In this document: positions 54,287-64,000 of the stretch, one piece after another | How positions within the stretch are numbered: the first letter of the stretch is position 1 | Layout: each line of letters begins with the position of its first letter | NCBI RefSeq assembly: GCF_004405125.1 | Contig: NZ_SORX01000001.1 | Span: 117,460 to 181,459 of the forward strand | Length of the DNA: 64,000 nt | Direction: 5' to 3' | DNA from: Jeotgalibacillus salarius | GTDB taxonomy: Bacteria > Bacillota > Bacilli > Bacillales > Jeotgalibacillaceae | Position numbers and translations under genes: made by a program | The notes under the pieces: model-generated | The model's database searches: none | What the model was told of the DNA's origin: nothing | What the model saw: only the letters and a program-made list of their open reading frames with translations

Positions 54287-55391
54287 TTAATTATTAATTT
54301 TAGAACGCAGATACGCGTTAATAAACGGATCAATGTCTCCGTCCATGACGCCCTGTACGTTTCCTGACTCCGTACTTGTGCGGTGATCTTTCACCATTGA
54401 ATACGGATGGAATACGTACGAGCGGATCTGGCTTCCCCAGCCAATTTCTTTTTGCTCACCACGAATATCAGCAAGCTTCTGTTCCTGCTCTTCAATCTTT
54501 AACTGATAAAGTTTTGACTTCAGCATTTTCATCGCAGAATCACGGTTTTTGATCTGTGAACGCTCAGACTGACACGCCACGACCGAACCGGTTGGAATGT
54601 GCGTGATACGGACAGCTGAGTCAGTCGTGTTAATGTGCTGACCGCCGGCCCCGCTTGCACGGTACGTATCCACTTTCAGATCTTCAGTGCGGATTTCAAT
54701 TTCAATTTCATCATTGAATTCAGGCATGATGTCACACGACACAAATGATGTGTGACGGCGACCTGATGAATCAAACGGCGAAATACGCACAAGTCGGTGT
54801 ACGCCTTTTTCTGCTTTTAAATAGCCATACGCGTTATGACCTTTAAATAGAATTGTCACTGATTTAATGCCAGCTTCATCACCTGGAAGATAGTCCAGTG
54901 TCTCTACTTTAAAACCGCGCTTTTCACCCCAACGCTGATACATGCGCAGCAGCATCGATCCCCAGTCCTGAGACTCAGTACCGCCAGCACCCGGATGCAG
55001 TTCAAGTATCGCATTGTTCTTATCATAAGGTTCGCTTAACAGCATTTGCAATTCAAAATCATCCAGCGTTTTGCGGAATGCCGCCAGTTCAGAAACCATT
55101 TCGGCGTGCATCTCTTCGTCCGGCTCTTCTTTTAAAAGCTCGTGTGTCACTTCCAGGTTTTCCTGAGTGTCGACCAGGTTTTGATAGCCATTCACAACAT
55201 CTTTTAATGCGTTTTGATCGTTGATGATTCCCTGCGCTTTTTGCTGGTCATCCCAGAAAGTTGGGTCAACCATCAGTTCATCGATTTCAGCGAGTTTTGC
55301 CTCTTTGTTTTCTAAGTCAAAGAGACCCCCTGAAGTCAGCCAGTGTTTTGGCTGTTTTTTCGAGCTCGTTTCTTACGTCTGATAATTCCAT
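54287..55391 (-). CDS. prfB: Peptide chain release factor 2, with programmed +1 frameshift
   Basis: RF2 ends translation at UGA and UAA. The gene starts at ATG 55391 (24 codons ending RGSL), meets UGA at 55317-55319, and continues in the +1 frame to 54287, giving 367 aa. The shift site is AGGGGG-TCT-CTT-TGA-C, i.e. internal Shine-Dalgarno, slippery CTT, UGA and following C, as in other bacteria. SPF ([12 protein letters not shown]) and GGQ ([10 protein letters not shown]) motifs are intact. It follows secA. Confidence 0.97.
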
Positions 55392-55428
55392 TTGAGTTCC
55401 ACCTTAAAGTTAAATTGTTTTAAAAAAC

Positions 55429-55559
55429 CGCTGGTGATTTCCGTGGGGGACTTCGCTTTCCTGCCCCGGGCGGTGAGCTTCCTCAGGCTTCGCCTTGCGG
55501 GATCTCACCTAACCCTTTTCGGGGCGAGAGTCTACGTCCCCCACTCCAATCACCAGCTG
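55429..55559 (-). repeat. Structured GC-rich repeat, copy R16 (type II)
   Basis: Outer GCTGGTGATT/AATCACCAGC-type arms, GGGGGAC and GTCCCCC sides, CCCGGGGCAGG. Between prfB and secA. Confidence 0.87.
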
Positions 55560-55614
55560 AGTCTTGTCATAATATATCTAAGTCATACTACAAAGATACT
55601 AATCACAGATCCAA

Positions 55615-58122
55615 TTAAACTCCGTGACAGTTCTTATATTTTTTCCCGCTGCCGCATGGGCATGGATCGTTGCGGCCCACGTTGTTTTCGCGGCGGACAG
55701 GCTGGACTTTTTTCTTTGTTTCGCCGTCTTCTTTCGGGTTCACTGCCTGCCCCTGGGCAACTTCCTGACGTTCGAGGTTACTGCGGATTTCGGCTTTCAT
55801 AATATACTTCGTCACTTCGTCATTCACAGACTGCTGCATCGTTTCGAACATCGCAAAGCCTTCGTTCTGATACTCGCGCAGCGGGTCGATTTGACCGTAT
55901 GCACGAAGGTGGATACCCTGGCGCAGCTGGTCCATTGCATCAATATGGTCGATCCACTTCGTATCAAGTGAACGGAGAAGGACGACTTTTTCAAACTCAC
56001 GCATTCTTTCACCAAGTTCTACTTCACGCTCATTGTAACGCTTTGTGACTTCGTCCATGATGAGTGCTTTCATTTCATCATTCGACTTGTCTTCAAGCGT
56101 TTCAGCTGTCACGACGCCTTCAGGAAGCAGGTTGGCAAAGATATAGTTCTCAAGAGCTTTCAGATCCCAGTTCTTTCTCTCTTCATTCATTGGAGCGTGT
56201 ACGTCAACTGCATCATGGACAGATGTTTCAACCATTTTATCAACGATGTGACGCAGGTTTTCAGACTCAAGAATTTCATCGCGGTCTGTGTAAATGACTT
56301 CACGCTGCTGACGCAATACATCGTCGTATTGCAGAAGCTGTTTACGCGCATCAAAGTTGTTACCTTCAACGCGTTTCTGAGCTGATTCCACTGCTCGCGT
56401 CACCATTTTACTCTGGATCGGCTGTGTATCATCCATTCCAAGGCGTGACATCATCGCTTTCATGTTATCTGATCCGAAGCGGCGCATCAGATCATCTTCC
56501 ATCGAAAGATAGAACTGTGTAACTCCAGGGTCTCCCTGACGTCCTGCACGACCACGAAGCTGATTATCGATTCGGCGTGATTCATGACGTTCAGTACCGA
56601 TAACTGCCAGACCGCCAACCTCTTTCACTCCGTCGCCAAGCTTGATATCTGTACCACGGCCGGCCATGTTCGTCGCAATCGTTACAGCGCCACGTTTACC
56701 GGCATCCGTAATGATTTGTGCTTCACTGCCGTGATTTTTCGCATTCAGGATGTTATGCGGAATGCCTTTTTTCTTCAATTCGCTTGCGATCAGTTCAGAC
56801 GTTTCGATTGCCACAGTACCAACAAGCACTGGCTGCCCCTGCGCATGGCGTTCCGCGATATCCTCAACTGCCGCCATATGCTTCCCTTTAACAGAAGCAA
56901 AAATCAGGTCTGCTTTGTCATCACGTACAATTTCCCGATTTGTCGGAATTACAACAACTCTCATATTATAAATATTGCGGAATTCCTCTTCCTCAGTTTT
57001 CGCTGTACCTGTCATACCGGACAGCTTTTCATAACGGCGGAAGTAGTTCTGGAATGTGATTGAAGCCATTGTCATTGACTCATTTTGAATCTCCAGACCC
57101 TCTTTTGCCTCAATTGCCTGGTGAAGTCCATCGCTGTAACGACGGCCTTTCATCAGACGGCCTGTAAATTGGTCAACGATCACAACTTTGCCTTCTTCGA
57201 CTACATAATCGAAATCGCGCTTCATTGATACATGCGCTTTTAACGACTGAGTAATGTGGTGGTTCAATGTCACGTGCGCATAATCAAACAGATTATCAAT
57301 ACGGAACGCTTTCTCTGACTTTGTAATTCCGTCTTCAGTCAGCTGAACACCCTTTGTCTTCTCGTCGTACGTGTAATCCTCTTCTATTCTGAGATTACGG
57401 ACAAATGCGTTTGTCTGAATGTAAAGCTGTGTATTTTTCTGCGCCTGTCCCGAAATGATCAGCGGTGTTCTCGCTTCATCGATTAAAATTGAGTCAACTT
57501 CATCAATGACAGCGAAGTGCAATGGACGCTGAACCTTCTGCTCTTTATAAAGCACCATGTTATCGCGCAAATAGTCAAAGCCGAGTTCATTATTCGTGCT
57601 GTACGTAATGTCAGCTAAATAGGCTTCTCGCTTCTCATCTTTTTCCATACTGTTTAAATTCAGTCCGACTGTCAGACCGAGGAAGTTATACAGATGGCCC
57701 ATTTCCTCAGCATCACGGCTGGCAAGATATTCGTTGACTGTCACAACGTGCACGCCTTTGCCAGTAAGCGCGTTTAAATAAACCGGCATTGTAGACGTCA
57801 GCGTTTTACCTTCACCGGTTTTCATTTCAGCAATGTTACCTTCATGAAGTGCAGCAGCACCCATCATCTGAACGCGATATGGATCCAGTCCAAGCACACG
57901 CTTAGCACCTTCCTTAACCACGGCAAATGCTTCAGGCATCAGATCATCCAGTGTTTCACCATTTTCATAACGTGCTTTAAGTTCTTCAGTCTTTCCGCGC
58001 AGCTGATCATCAGAAAGCTGTTCAATTTCACTCGATTTCGCAATTACCTGTTCAGCCACTTTATCAAAACGTTTCACATCACGCTTATTACCATCAAAAA
58101 TTTTATTCAAAATTCCAGACAT
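55615..58122 (-). CDS. secA: Preprotein translocase ATPase SecA
   Basis: 835 aa motor of Sec export. Walker A (MKTGEGKTL), DEVD box ([14 protein letters not shown]), helicase motif ([10 protein letters not shown]), and the C-terminal zinc tail [13 protein letters not shown] are in place. AAGGAGCG precedes ATG 58122. Works with SecYEG; SecG is at 2300-2533. Confidence 0.98.
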   Translation of the reverse strand: MSGILNKIFDGNKRDVKRFDKVAEQVIAKSSEIEQLSDDQLRGKTEELKARYENGETLDDLMPEAFAVVKEGAKRVLGLDPYRVQMMGAAALHEGNIAEMKTGEGKTLTSTMPVYLNALTGKGVHVVTVNEYLASRDAEEMGHLYNFLGLTVGLNLNSMEKDEKREAYLADITYSTNNELGFDYLRDNMVLYKEQKVQRPLHFAVIDEVDSILIDEARTPLIISGQAQKNTQLYIQTNAFVRNLRIEEDYTYDEKTKGVQLTEDGITKSEKAFRIDNLFDYAHVTLNHHITQSLKAHVSMKRDFDYVVEEGKVVIVDQFTGRLMKGRRYSDGLHQAIEAKEGLEIQNESMTMASITFQNYFRRYEKLSGMTGTAKTEEEEFRNIYNMRVVVIPTNREIVRDDKADLIFASVKGKHMAAVEDIAERHAQGQPVLVGTVAIETSELIASELKKKGIPHNILNAKNHGSEAQIITDAGKRGAVTIATNMAGRGTDIKLGDGVKEVGGLAVIGTERHESRRIDNQLRGRAGRQGDPGVTQFYLSMEDDLMRRFGSDNMKAMMSRLGMDDTQPIQSKMVTRAVESAQKRVEGNNFDARKQLLQYDDVLRQQREVIYTDRDEILESENLRHIVDKMVETSVHDAVDVHAPMNEERKNWDLKALENYIFANLLPEGVVTAETLEDKSNDEMKALIMDEVTKRYNEREVELGERMREFEKVVLLRSLDTKWIDHIDAMDQLRQGIHLRAYGQIDPLREYQNEGFAMFETMQQSVNDEVTKYIMKAEIRSNLERQEVAQGQAVNPKEDGETKKKVQPVRRENNVGRNDPCPCGSGKKYKNCHGV

Positions 58123-58282
58123 GTTAACGCTCCTTTATATATCGGGCGGAAAAAACCGTCCTTGCTTTTCGAAATGTAAGCAGAAGGTATACCCCTGCTG
58201 CGTTCAATTTAAACATACGTATACACCTAATTATCTTATCACTAGTGAAGTGTGGATACAAGAATTGGAGGATGTGAGATGG

Positions 58283-58560
58283 TGGGTAGCGGGCATGACG
58301 CTGATCAATCTTGATTACTACGATTTCCTGGGTGGATTGCTCCAAGTTGTTTGAGTGATTGCTACGACTTCCCTGGTGGATTGATACCACTCAGACGCTG
58401 ATTGCTACCGCCCAGCTGAAATTAGCAACAACTTAGCCTGCATGCACTTAGGAAAAAGTCTTTGGGTTTCTTAAGAGAATTAAGAGGGTGAAGTGCAGCG
58501 ATTTTGCTTGTGGATAGGACATCATGAATGTGCGATTGCTACCACTCCTGCAGAAAACGC
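58283..58560 (+). repeat. Word array B2 (GATTGCTACC words plus core)
   Basis: Words TTGATTACTACG, GGATTGCTCCAAG, TGATTGCTACGAC, GGATTGATACCAC and TGATTGCTACCGC at 21-23 base steps, then the core CATGCACTTAGGAAA...GGTTTCTTAAGAG...GTGAAGTGCAGC...GTGGATAGGACATC, then a new GATTGCTACC word. Confidence 0.85.
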
Positions 58561-58571
58561 GACTTTCCCCC

Positions 58572-59552
58572 TCATTCGAATGTAGATTTGGCATGAATAG
58601 GACTAAAAAATATTCTTTGCCTCCCTACCATTTCTGATTGAATGTCAATTTTATTTATATAAGTGAGCACTTGCCTGTTACTTGACATGGCAAGAAAATC
58701 TTTCAAATCACTTGATTTAGCTGTGTAGCCACTCAGCAAAAAATAATCAATCATATTTTGATAAAACATGTGATCCACCCGCTTACGACAAGTATGACAA
58801 CGCCATCCTCCATAAGCAGTTTCAGCAATGTTATTACATTCCAGACATATAAAACCTTTAATTATTTCATCACGAGAGATACCTAATAGGGTAAGATGAT
58901 TATTCCAAAACGGGAGGACATTTCTTTGAAGAAGGGTTTGATAGATAAATTTAATTTGCGTTTCAGTGAGGTGCTTGTGAGGGTAATTTTTTATAATTTT
59001 TCGATAGTGGTAAGTAAACTGCTCAATGCGGAGAATCTTTTCATAAATGTCGATCTCTGAATCTTTTACTGTAAACTCAACATACTGGTTGGTATATATG
59101 ACCTGATCAATAACAGGGACTGAGATATTTAACTGATTTAATAGGTATTCAACACATTCAGTGTGCCTGGAAACTTGAAATAACGGACATGTAAAATACT
59201 CTTTTTGACCATTTAACATTCGCGTTAGGCTGCCTCCTTTTTTATCAAAAATCAAATTTCCTACCATATTTTTAATTTCACTGATTAATATAAAATATGG
59301 GGTGATAATAATAGAGTCGACCTGAAACGTTTCCTTAAATAGCGTAAGTAAGGAGTTTTTTAAATGGAGACATGTTGGGGATAGTAATTTTGATGCTACC
59401 TGATCGAAATACATTTCACCATGCAATCCTGAGTCTTCTATACTTTTTTTATTCAGGAGTCTTTGATAGCTCGGATGGCTTTTGGGGAGTCGCCTGATCA
59501 TGGCTTGATATGACTGGTGTTTAATAGAGGGGAATCTTTCGTTCGTATACAA
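58572..59552 (-). CDS. NERD-domain protein with C-terminal zinc motif
   Basis: 326 aa. An N-terminal nuclease-related (NERD) domain lies at about 40-150 (GLHGEMYFDQVAS...VDSIIITPYFILISEIKNMVGNL). Near residue 255 is a four-cysteine zinc motif (CLECN...CHTC), and a helical tail follows. NERD proteins are thought to act on DNA; the target is unknown. The gene is clearly more AT-rich than its neighbours and sits between two B arrays, which suggests acquisition. TTG start at 59552 behind AAAGGAGTGA. Confidence 0.8.
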   Translation of the reverse strand: MYTNERFPSIKHQSYQAMIRRLPKSHPSYQRLLNKKSIEDSGLHGEMYFDQVASKLLSPTCLHLKNSLLTLFKETFQVDSIIITPYFILISEIKNMVGNLIFDKKGGSLTRMLNGQKEYFTCPLFQVSRHTECVEYLLNQLNISVPVIDQVIYTNQYVEFTVKDSEIDIYEKILRIEQFTYHYRKIIKNYPHKHLTETQIKFIYQTLLQRNVLPFWNNHLTLLGISRDEIIKGFICLECNNIAETAYGGWRCHTCRKRVDHMFYQNMIDYFLLSGYTAKSSDLKDFLAMSSNRQVLTYINKIDIQSEMVGRQRIFFSPIHAKSTFE

Positions 59553-59639
59553 AATTTCACTCCTTTCTGAAGATAGATTTATTATATTTCAGAAGAGACT
59601 TAATTACGAGAAATTATTGTATACCAGTAGAGTTTTTAG

Positions 59640-60035
59640 TTACTTAAGGGCATCAAGAGAGTGAAGTGCAGCAATTTCGCAGGTGGATAGGACCTCTTAA
59701 ATGTGCGATTGCTACCACTTGAGCGGAGGATTGCTACGACTTCACTGGTGGATTGCTACCACTCAGACGCTGATTGCTACCGCTCAGGCGAAAATGGCGG
59801 CAACTGAGTCCGTGAATCACACCCGGCCCTGCATGCACTTGGGAAACTGTCTTTTATTTTCTTAAATGCATCAAGAGTATGAAGTGCAGCAACTTTGTAA
59901 GTGGATAGGACATCACAAATGGGGGATTGCTACGACTTCACGGGTCGATCGCTACCACTTCCCGTGTGTATTACTACCGCCTGAACGCTGATTGCTACCG
60001 CTCAGCCGAAAATGGCGGCAACTGAGACTGTGCAC
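59640..60035 (+). repeat. Word array B3, two 218-bp units
   Basis: Cores at about 59643 and 59861 (GCATCAAGAG at 59650 and 59868, 218 bases apart), each followed by GTGAAGTGCAGC, GTGGATAGGAC and four to five GATTGCTACC words. Units end with CGAAAATGGCGGCAACTGAG. Confidence 0.9.
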
Positions 60036-60063
60036 CATAGCATAACCCCCAACCCAAAAACAA

Positions 60064-60085
60064 AAACCGGGCAGCAGCCCGGCTT
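60064..60085 (-). terminator. Terminator of the DUF1028 operon
   Basis: GCCGGGC/GCCCGGT stem, TGCT loop, T run. Confidence 0.75.
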
Positions 60086-60915
60086 TAGCTTCTTTCCATA
60101 TACTCTACAACTTCCATATCCACATAACCCTCTGCCTGCTCGCGCATTTCGAAGTTTTCGGTATGGAGGTAATTTCTCAGTGCTTTATCGATTGTGATGG
60201 CGTCCTTCAGGTAGCCGTGCCGTACGAGTTGAAGTTCAAGTTTTTTCTCGACTTCATCTTCAATGGGCATAATAAATTCTTTTTTTGACGGCGCAAAATA
60301 CAGCTGGTGCATGCGGTAAATTCTTGCAAGTTCGTCAACCGGGGTAGTGTGATCATCAACACGCAGATCAATGAAACGGTCGTTATAGCCGCCGTAACCG
60401 CCTTTTTCTTTTACTACTAAAAGCGCTGCAGATTGCTGCCCTCTTGAGTCTCCTCCGGCAGCCTGGCCAGCAGCTAGTGATGCCAAAAGTCTGTCAGCGA
60501 GCGGTTGACCCTCCGCATTTTCGAACGCACGTGCCATTGACTCCACGGTTCCTTCCACGAGAATGTTCCCCTGAATGGCGAAGTTTTTGCCAGTCATGCC
60601 GCCTGCCCAGTCATAGCACTGCTCGCCTGTGTATGTAGCCGCATTCCCCTGGTTGTCAATCACTCCAACCTGTCTATAGGCGCGGTCTTCATCTTCTTTG
60701 ATCAAAAGTTCAATCGTTTCTTCAGCCGTTTTCCCGGCCATAATATACGTCATCGCTTCTGGACCGTAAGCTGTGTTTGCGTATGATTGTGTGGCAACTG
60801 CTCCAACACCCGCTACCGCATGCGGTACAACTGCACCGACTGCCAGAAATTTAGATTGTGTGGCAATACCCCATTCTTTTTCTACCGGATCATAACCCAC
60901 GATTGAATACGTCAT
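60085..60915 (-). CDS. DUF1028 Ntn-type hydrolase
   Basis: 276 aa. DUF1028 proteins have the N-terminal-nucleophile fold; the likely nucleophile is T2 (MTYSIVGYDP) after Met removal. Motifs AVGAVVPHAVAGVGAVATQS and GEQCYDWAGGMTGKNFAIQGNIL are family-typical. The substrate is unknown, probably an amide or peptide. ATG 60915 with AAGGGAG upstream. Last gene of the ggt-chr-chr-DUF1028 operon. Confidence 0.88.
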   Translation of the reverse strand: MTYSIVGYDPVEKEWGIATQSKFLAVGAVVPHAVAGVGAVATQSYANTAYGPEAMTYIMAGKTAEETIELLIKEDEDRAYRQVGVIDNQGNAATYTGEQCYDWAGGMTGKNFAIQGNILVEGTVESMARAFENAEGQPLADRLLASLAAGQAAGGDSRGQQSAALLVVKEKGGYGGYNDRFIDLRVDDHTTPVDELARIYRMHQLYFAPSKKEFIMPIEDEVEKKLELQLVRHGYLKDAITIDKALRNYLHTENFEMREQAEGYVDMEVVEYMERS

Positions 60916-60948
60916 TTTCAGCACTCCCTTAAATCAAGATGCTTATAT

Positions 60949-61479
60949 CTACCCTAAGAAAACCGCTCCGTAAACCAGTGCGCCGGCAATCACAAATGCA
61001 GGGTGCACCTTGAATCGTTCAAGCAGAACAAAGCTGATCACTGCAAGTACGGCTGTCTGTACCGTGCCTGTAGCCTCGATTGCATCCGCGAAAAAGCCCC
61101 ATGTCATCACACCTAACAGCACTGCGATTGTCGGGCGGACGAGCGTAGACATCATTTTCACGCGCGGTGAATCTTTGTATTTCATGATTAAACCGAGCAG
61201 GACAACCATTAATATAAGAGATGGAGCAATTGTCGCAAACAGCGCAACCCCTGCGCCTAAAATACCGCCTTCAGCATAGCCGATATAGCCCGCCATTTTT
61301 GTTGCGATCGGTCCCGGAAGAGAATTCCCTAGTGCGAGTACCTCTGAAAATTCCTGTGTCGTCATCCAGCCAAAACGGTCAACGACTTCATTTTCAACGA
61401 GCGGAATGGAAGCCGGTCCGCCACCGTAGCCGAGAATGCCGGGAATAAAAAATGCTAAAAAGATTTCCCAGTATATCAT
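60949..61479 (-). CDS. Chromate transporter, short-chain CHR subunit 2
   Basis: 176 aa half-size CHR protein, about five helices, with GYGGGPASIPLVENEVV and ALGNSLPGPIATKMAGYIGY. Short CHR proteins work as pairs. ATGA overlap with the partner gene. Substrate may be chromate or another anion; this CHR pair with a GGT relative resembles B. subtilis ywrAB-ywrD. Confidence 0.9.
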   Translation of the reverse strand: MIYWEIFLAFFIPGILGYGGGPASIPLVENEVVDRFGWMTTQEFSEVLALGNSLPGPIATKMAGYIGYAEGGILGAGVALFATIAPSLILMVVLLGLIMKYKDSPRVKMMSTLVRPTIAVLLGVMTWGFFADAIEATGTVQTAVLAVISFVLLERFKVHPAFVIAGALVYGAVFLG

Positions 61480-62033
61480 GTTTTTGCACCCCGCTTTCCG
61501 CCAAGCAGCAATGCATAAAGCAGAATGCCAAGTATTAAAATAGCCGGATGAACATTTGCCATTTCAAGCAGCACAAAGCTTCCCAAAATCAGTGCGATTG
61601 CTTTTCCCCAGCCAAATGCACTTTTGGATTTCTTCACAAAATCCCATGTTAGCACGGCGAGCAGGACACCTACCACAGGCACCACTGCTTCTGACATACC
61701 GTTTACCCAGGAGACGTCACGATAAGCGTTCAGTGCCATCAGCATCACAATCATCGCCACGACTGAAGGAAACGTTGTAGCAAACACTGCATTAATCATG
61801 CCGAATATCCCGCCGACACGATAGCCGATGTAACCTGCCATTTTTGTTGCAATTGGCCCCGGCATTGCATTCCCGAGCGCCAGTACATCTGAAAATTCTT
61901 CGTCACTCATCCATTTATAGTGTTCCACCACTTCTTTATGAACGAGCGGAATGGATGACGGTCCGCCGCCAAAGCCGAAAATGCCGACTCTGAAAAACCC
62001 CATGAACAGACCGCCCTGTTTACTATTCGTCAA
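61476..62033 (-). CDS. Chromate transporter, short-chain CHR subunit 1
   Basis: 185 aa partner half (GFGGGPSSIPLVHKEVV, ALGNAMPGPIATKMAGYIGY). Starts six bases after the GGT stop. The two halves probably insert in opposite topology (family knowledge). Confidence 0.9.
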   Translation of the reverse strand: MTNSKQGGLFMGFFRVGIFGFGGGPSSIPLVHKEVVEHYKWMSDEEFSDVLALGNAMPGPIATKMAGYIGYRVGGIFGMINAVFATTFPSVVAMIVMLMALNAYRDVSWVNGMSEAVVPVVGVLLAVLTWDFVKKSKSAFGWGKAIALILGSFVLLEMANVHPAILILGILLYALLLGGKRGAKT

Positions 62034-62039
62034 TTTTAA

Positions 62040-63650
62040 TCACCACGCTGCAATTTGTCCGTCTGTACGGGATTCTGTCCCGCCTTTTAATACGCCCGTC
62101 TTTGGATCGCGCCAGATAATCTGTCCACGTCCAAACGATCCGCCGTCTGTTGTTACCTGAATTGTATGTCCTTTGCGTACAAGTGCCTGAGCTAAATGGT
62201 TCGGGAAGTGTGGCTCAACATGAATCGTCTTCCCGTTCATCCACTGCCATCTCGGCGCATCAAGCGCTGCCTGCGGATTCAAATGGAAATCAATCGTATT
62301 CACTGCCACCTGGAAATGCCCCTGTGGCTGCATATAGCCACCCATCACGCCAAATGGACCGACTGCCTGACCGTCTTTCGTTAAAAAGCCCGGGATAATC
62401 GTATGATACGTTCGTTTACCAGGCTTTAACGCATTTGGATGCTCAGCATCGAGACTGAAATCATGCCCTCTGTTCTGGAGGCCGATGCCCGTTCCAGGTA
62501 CAACAACACCCGAACCAAAGCCCATATAATTACTCTGAATATAAGAAATCATATTCCCTTCATCATCCGCTGCAGCAAGATAAACTGTTCCTCCTTTTGG
62601 AAGCTCCATTGGCTCAGGATCGATCGCTTTGTCACCGATCAGCTCACGTCGTTTATCTGCATACCCTTTAGATAAAAGCTCTTCAGTTGAAATCGGCATG
62701 TCCTCAGGCTCAGTGATGAACGCTTTTCCATCTGTAAATGCAAGTTTCATTGCTTCAATTTGTTTATGATAGGTTTCTGCACTCTGGAACTCATCAAACT
62801 CAAATCCCTGCGCAATATTCAGCGCCATCAGTGCGATCATGCCCTGGCCGTTCGGCGGGATTTCCCACACATCGTAGCCGCGGTAGTTGACCGAAACAGG
62901 ATCGACCCATTCAGGCTTGAACGCTGCAAGATCCTCTTTTGATAAATAGCCGCCGTGCTCCTTCATATAAGCGTCAATTTTATCAGCTAAACCTCCATTG
63001 TAAAAGCTCTCCGCTTTCGTTTCAGCAATATCTTTTAGCGTCTCAGCATGCCCTTTAGAAGACCACATCTCACCAATTTCCGGCGCACGTCCTTCAGGTG
63101 TAAATGTGTCAAACCATGATTTGTAGACGTCGTCTTTGAAAATCTCTTTGAACTTCTCAGCTGCAGACTTCCAGTACTTCCCGAGAACCGGTGACACAGG
63201 ATAGCCTTCTTCCGCTAAACGGATCGCAGGTGCCATCAGCTTTTCAAAAGGAAGCTTGCCATGTTTCTCAGAAAGCTCTGCCCACGCTGCCGGCACACCT
63301 GGAACTGTTACCGGCTCAACACCGAACACCGGCATTTTTTCATAACCGCGCTTCTTCATTTCTTCTATTGAAATAGACTTCGGTGCCGGACCGCTCGCGT
63401 TTAGTCCATGAAGCTTATCCTTCGTCCACACAAGTGCAAACGCATCGCCGCCGATCCCGTTCGAAGTCGGCTCAACGACCGTCAGTGCAGCAGCCGTCGC
63501 AATCGCTGCATCAATCGCATTACCGCCCTGCTGTAAAATTTCAAGCCCTGCCTGTGCAGCTAGCGGCTGACTTGTCGCGACCATTCCGCGCTTAGCAAAA
63601 ACTGTATTACGTTGAGATGCAAATGGATGGTATAAGTAATCTGTTGTCAT
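62040..63650 (-). CDS. Gamma-glutamyltransferase family protein (YwrD-like)
   Basis: 536 aa Ntn hydrolase precursor. The expected self-cleavage and nucleophile residue is T355 (PKGGTVYLAAADDEGNM). No signal peptide, so it is cytoplasmic, unlike secreted Ggt. GGNAIDAAIATAAAL and GIGGDAFALV near the N-terminus are family-typical. Acts on gamma-glutamyl or related amides; exact substrate unknown. First gene of the operon. Confidence 0.9.
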   Translation of the reverse strand: MTTDYLYHPFASQRNTVFAKRGMVATSQPLAAQAGLEILQQGGNAIDAAIATAAALTVVEPTSNGIGGDAFALVWTKDKLHGLNASGPAPKSISIEEMKKRGYEKMPVFGVEPVTVPGVPAAWAELSEKHGKLPFEKLMAPAIRLAEEGYPVSPVLGKYWKSAAEKFKEIFKDDVYKSWFDTFTPEGRAPEIGEMWSSKGHAETLKDIAETKAESFYNGGLADKIDAYMKEHGGYLSKEDLAAFKPEWVDPVSVNYRGYDVWEIPPNGQGMIALMALNIAQGFEFDEFQSAETYHKQIEAMKLAFTDGKAFITEPEDMPISTEELLSKGYADKRRELIGDKAIDPEPMELPKGGTVYLAAADDEGNMISYIQSNYMGFGSGVVVPGTGIGLQNRGHDFSLDAEHPNALKPGKRTYHTIIPGFLTKDGQAVGPFGVMGGYMQPQGHFQVAVNTIDFHLNPQAALDAPRWQWMNGKTIHVEPHFPNHLAQALVRKGHTIQVTTDGGSFGRGQIIWRDPKTGVLKGGTESRTDGQIAAW

Positions 63651-63724
63651 ATATGTACGCCCCTTTTATTTCGATTTACGAATCAATGAGTATTATTATA
63701 GTCTAAATTGAGGGAAAATTCTAG

Positions 63725-64000
63725 TTTTGTTTTCGTGGAGCGGGTAGAAGCGGGTCTGGGCACTGCCATGACGCCCGATGCACTGTTTTGGCCGGTGAGT
63801 GTACGACACACCCGGGTTGAGTGCACAAGATCGCCCAGCGAGTGCACAAACCACCGAATTCGATGTCCTATCCACACACTTCGGCTGTCCACCCACCCAC
63901 TTCATGCCTTTTAGACTCTAAGACCCTGTTTCCGAAGTGCATCAAATGCTGCTTCACGCCGCCCGGGCATCGGATGCACTGTTTTGCGCGGTGAGTGCAC
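63725..64000 (-). repeat. Word array A2 (GTGCACTC words plus core)
   Basis: Read on the minus strand: TTTGTGCACTCGCTGGGCG, TTGTGCACTCAACCCGGGTG, TCGTACACTCACCGGCCAAA, then AGTGCATCGGGCG, with a core GTGCACTTCGGAAACAGGGT/GGCATGAAGTGGGTG/GTGGATAGGACATCG upstream. The landmark GTTTTG recurs at 63785 and 63981: 196 bases, i.e. 218 minus one 22-base word. It runs off the window. Confidence 0.85.

Noticed and set aside
54287..55273. prfB starting at the internal ATG near 55273
   Set aside because: It would drop the conserved N-terminus; the upstream 24 codons with the AGGGGG-TCT-CTT-TGA-C shift site give full-length RF2.
55392..55802. 136-codon plus-strand frame between prfB and secA
   Set aside because: Crosses repeat R16 and the antisense of the secA 3' end.

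Overview
The window is chromosomal DNA of a low-to-mid GC, endospore-forming Firmicute of the Bacillaceae/Caryophanaceae type. The evidence is gene order that follows Bacillus subtilis closely (secG-estA-rnr; cggR-gapA-pgk-tpiA-gpmI-eno; clpP next to a single tRNA-Arg; yvcI-rapZ-yvcK-whiA-crh; hisZGDBHAFI; hprK-lgt-yvoD-ppaX-yvoF; uvrBA with csbA; minJ-ctpB; ftsEX-cccB-prfB-secA), a CwlJ germination hydrolase, a CwlC-like sporulation amidase, and Gram-positive regulation (Crh, HPr kinase, CtsR, CggR and sigma-W-type signals). The genus cannot be fixed from this sequence; a Jeotgalibacillus-like organism is only a guess. Almost all genes lie on the minus strand.

Layout: 1-2533 rnr, estA, secG; 2701-4438 a DrrA-type ABC exporter; 4473-5275 a DUF1540 protein and CwlJ; 5452-12957 the glycolytic operon with its repressor cggR, operator and promoter; 13139-14529 a glutaredoxin-like gene, clpP and tRNA-Arg; 14897-18487 the crh-whiA-yvcK-rapZ-nudix operon; 19185-21669 trxB and a TPR protein; 22610-29778 the histidine operon; 30591-36293 a SurA_N lipoprotein, bioY and the hprK operon; 36467-39050 a sporulation amidase, a small membrane protein and YvlB; 39219-47027 uvrA, uvrB, csbA, an HD hydrolase and minJ; 47141-54026 ctpB, a thioredoxin, an M23 hydrolase, ftsX, ftsE, cccB and a YitT protein; 54287-58122 prfB (programmed frameshift) and secA; 58572-59552 an atypical NERD-domain gene; 60085-63650 a four-gene DUF1028/chromate-transporter/GGT operon.

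The genes are largely ordinary; the intergenic DNA is not. Two dense repeat families fill most gaps. (1) Sixteen copies of a 120-150 bp GC-rich element fold into a long hairpin. Its outer arms, mid stems and apical stem differ between copies but change on both sides together, so the structure is conserved and not the sequence. Copies sit inside otherwise conserved operons. (2) A family of 'word arrays' consists of 21-22 bp units. Different arrays use different leading words (GTGCACTC, GATTGCTACC, GACCGTC and others) while reusing the same second-half fillers. Two of the word classes also share a non-periodic core, and the composite unit recurs every 218 bp, or 196 bp (218 minus one 22-bp word) or 220 bp. 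The periods are not multiples of three, so this is not coding DNA. I know of no described system of this form and regard it as the best candidate here for something new.
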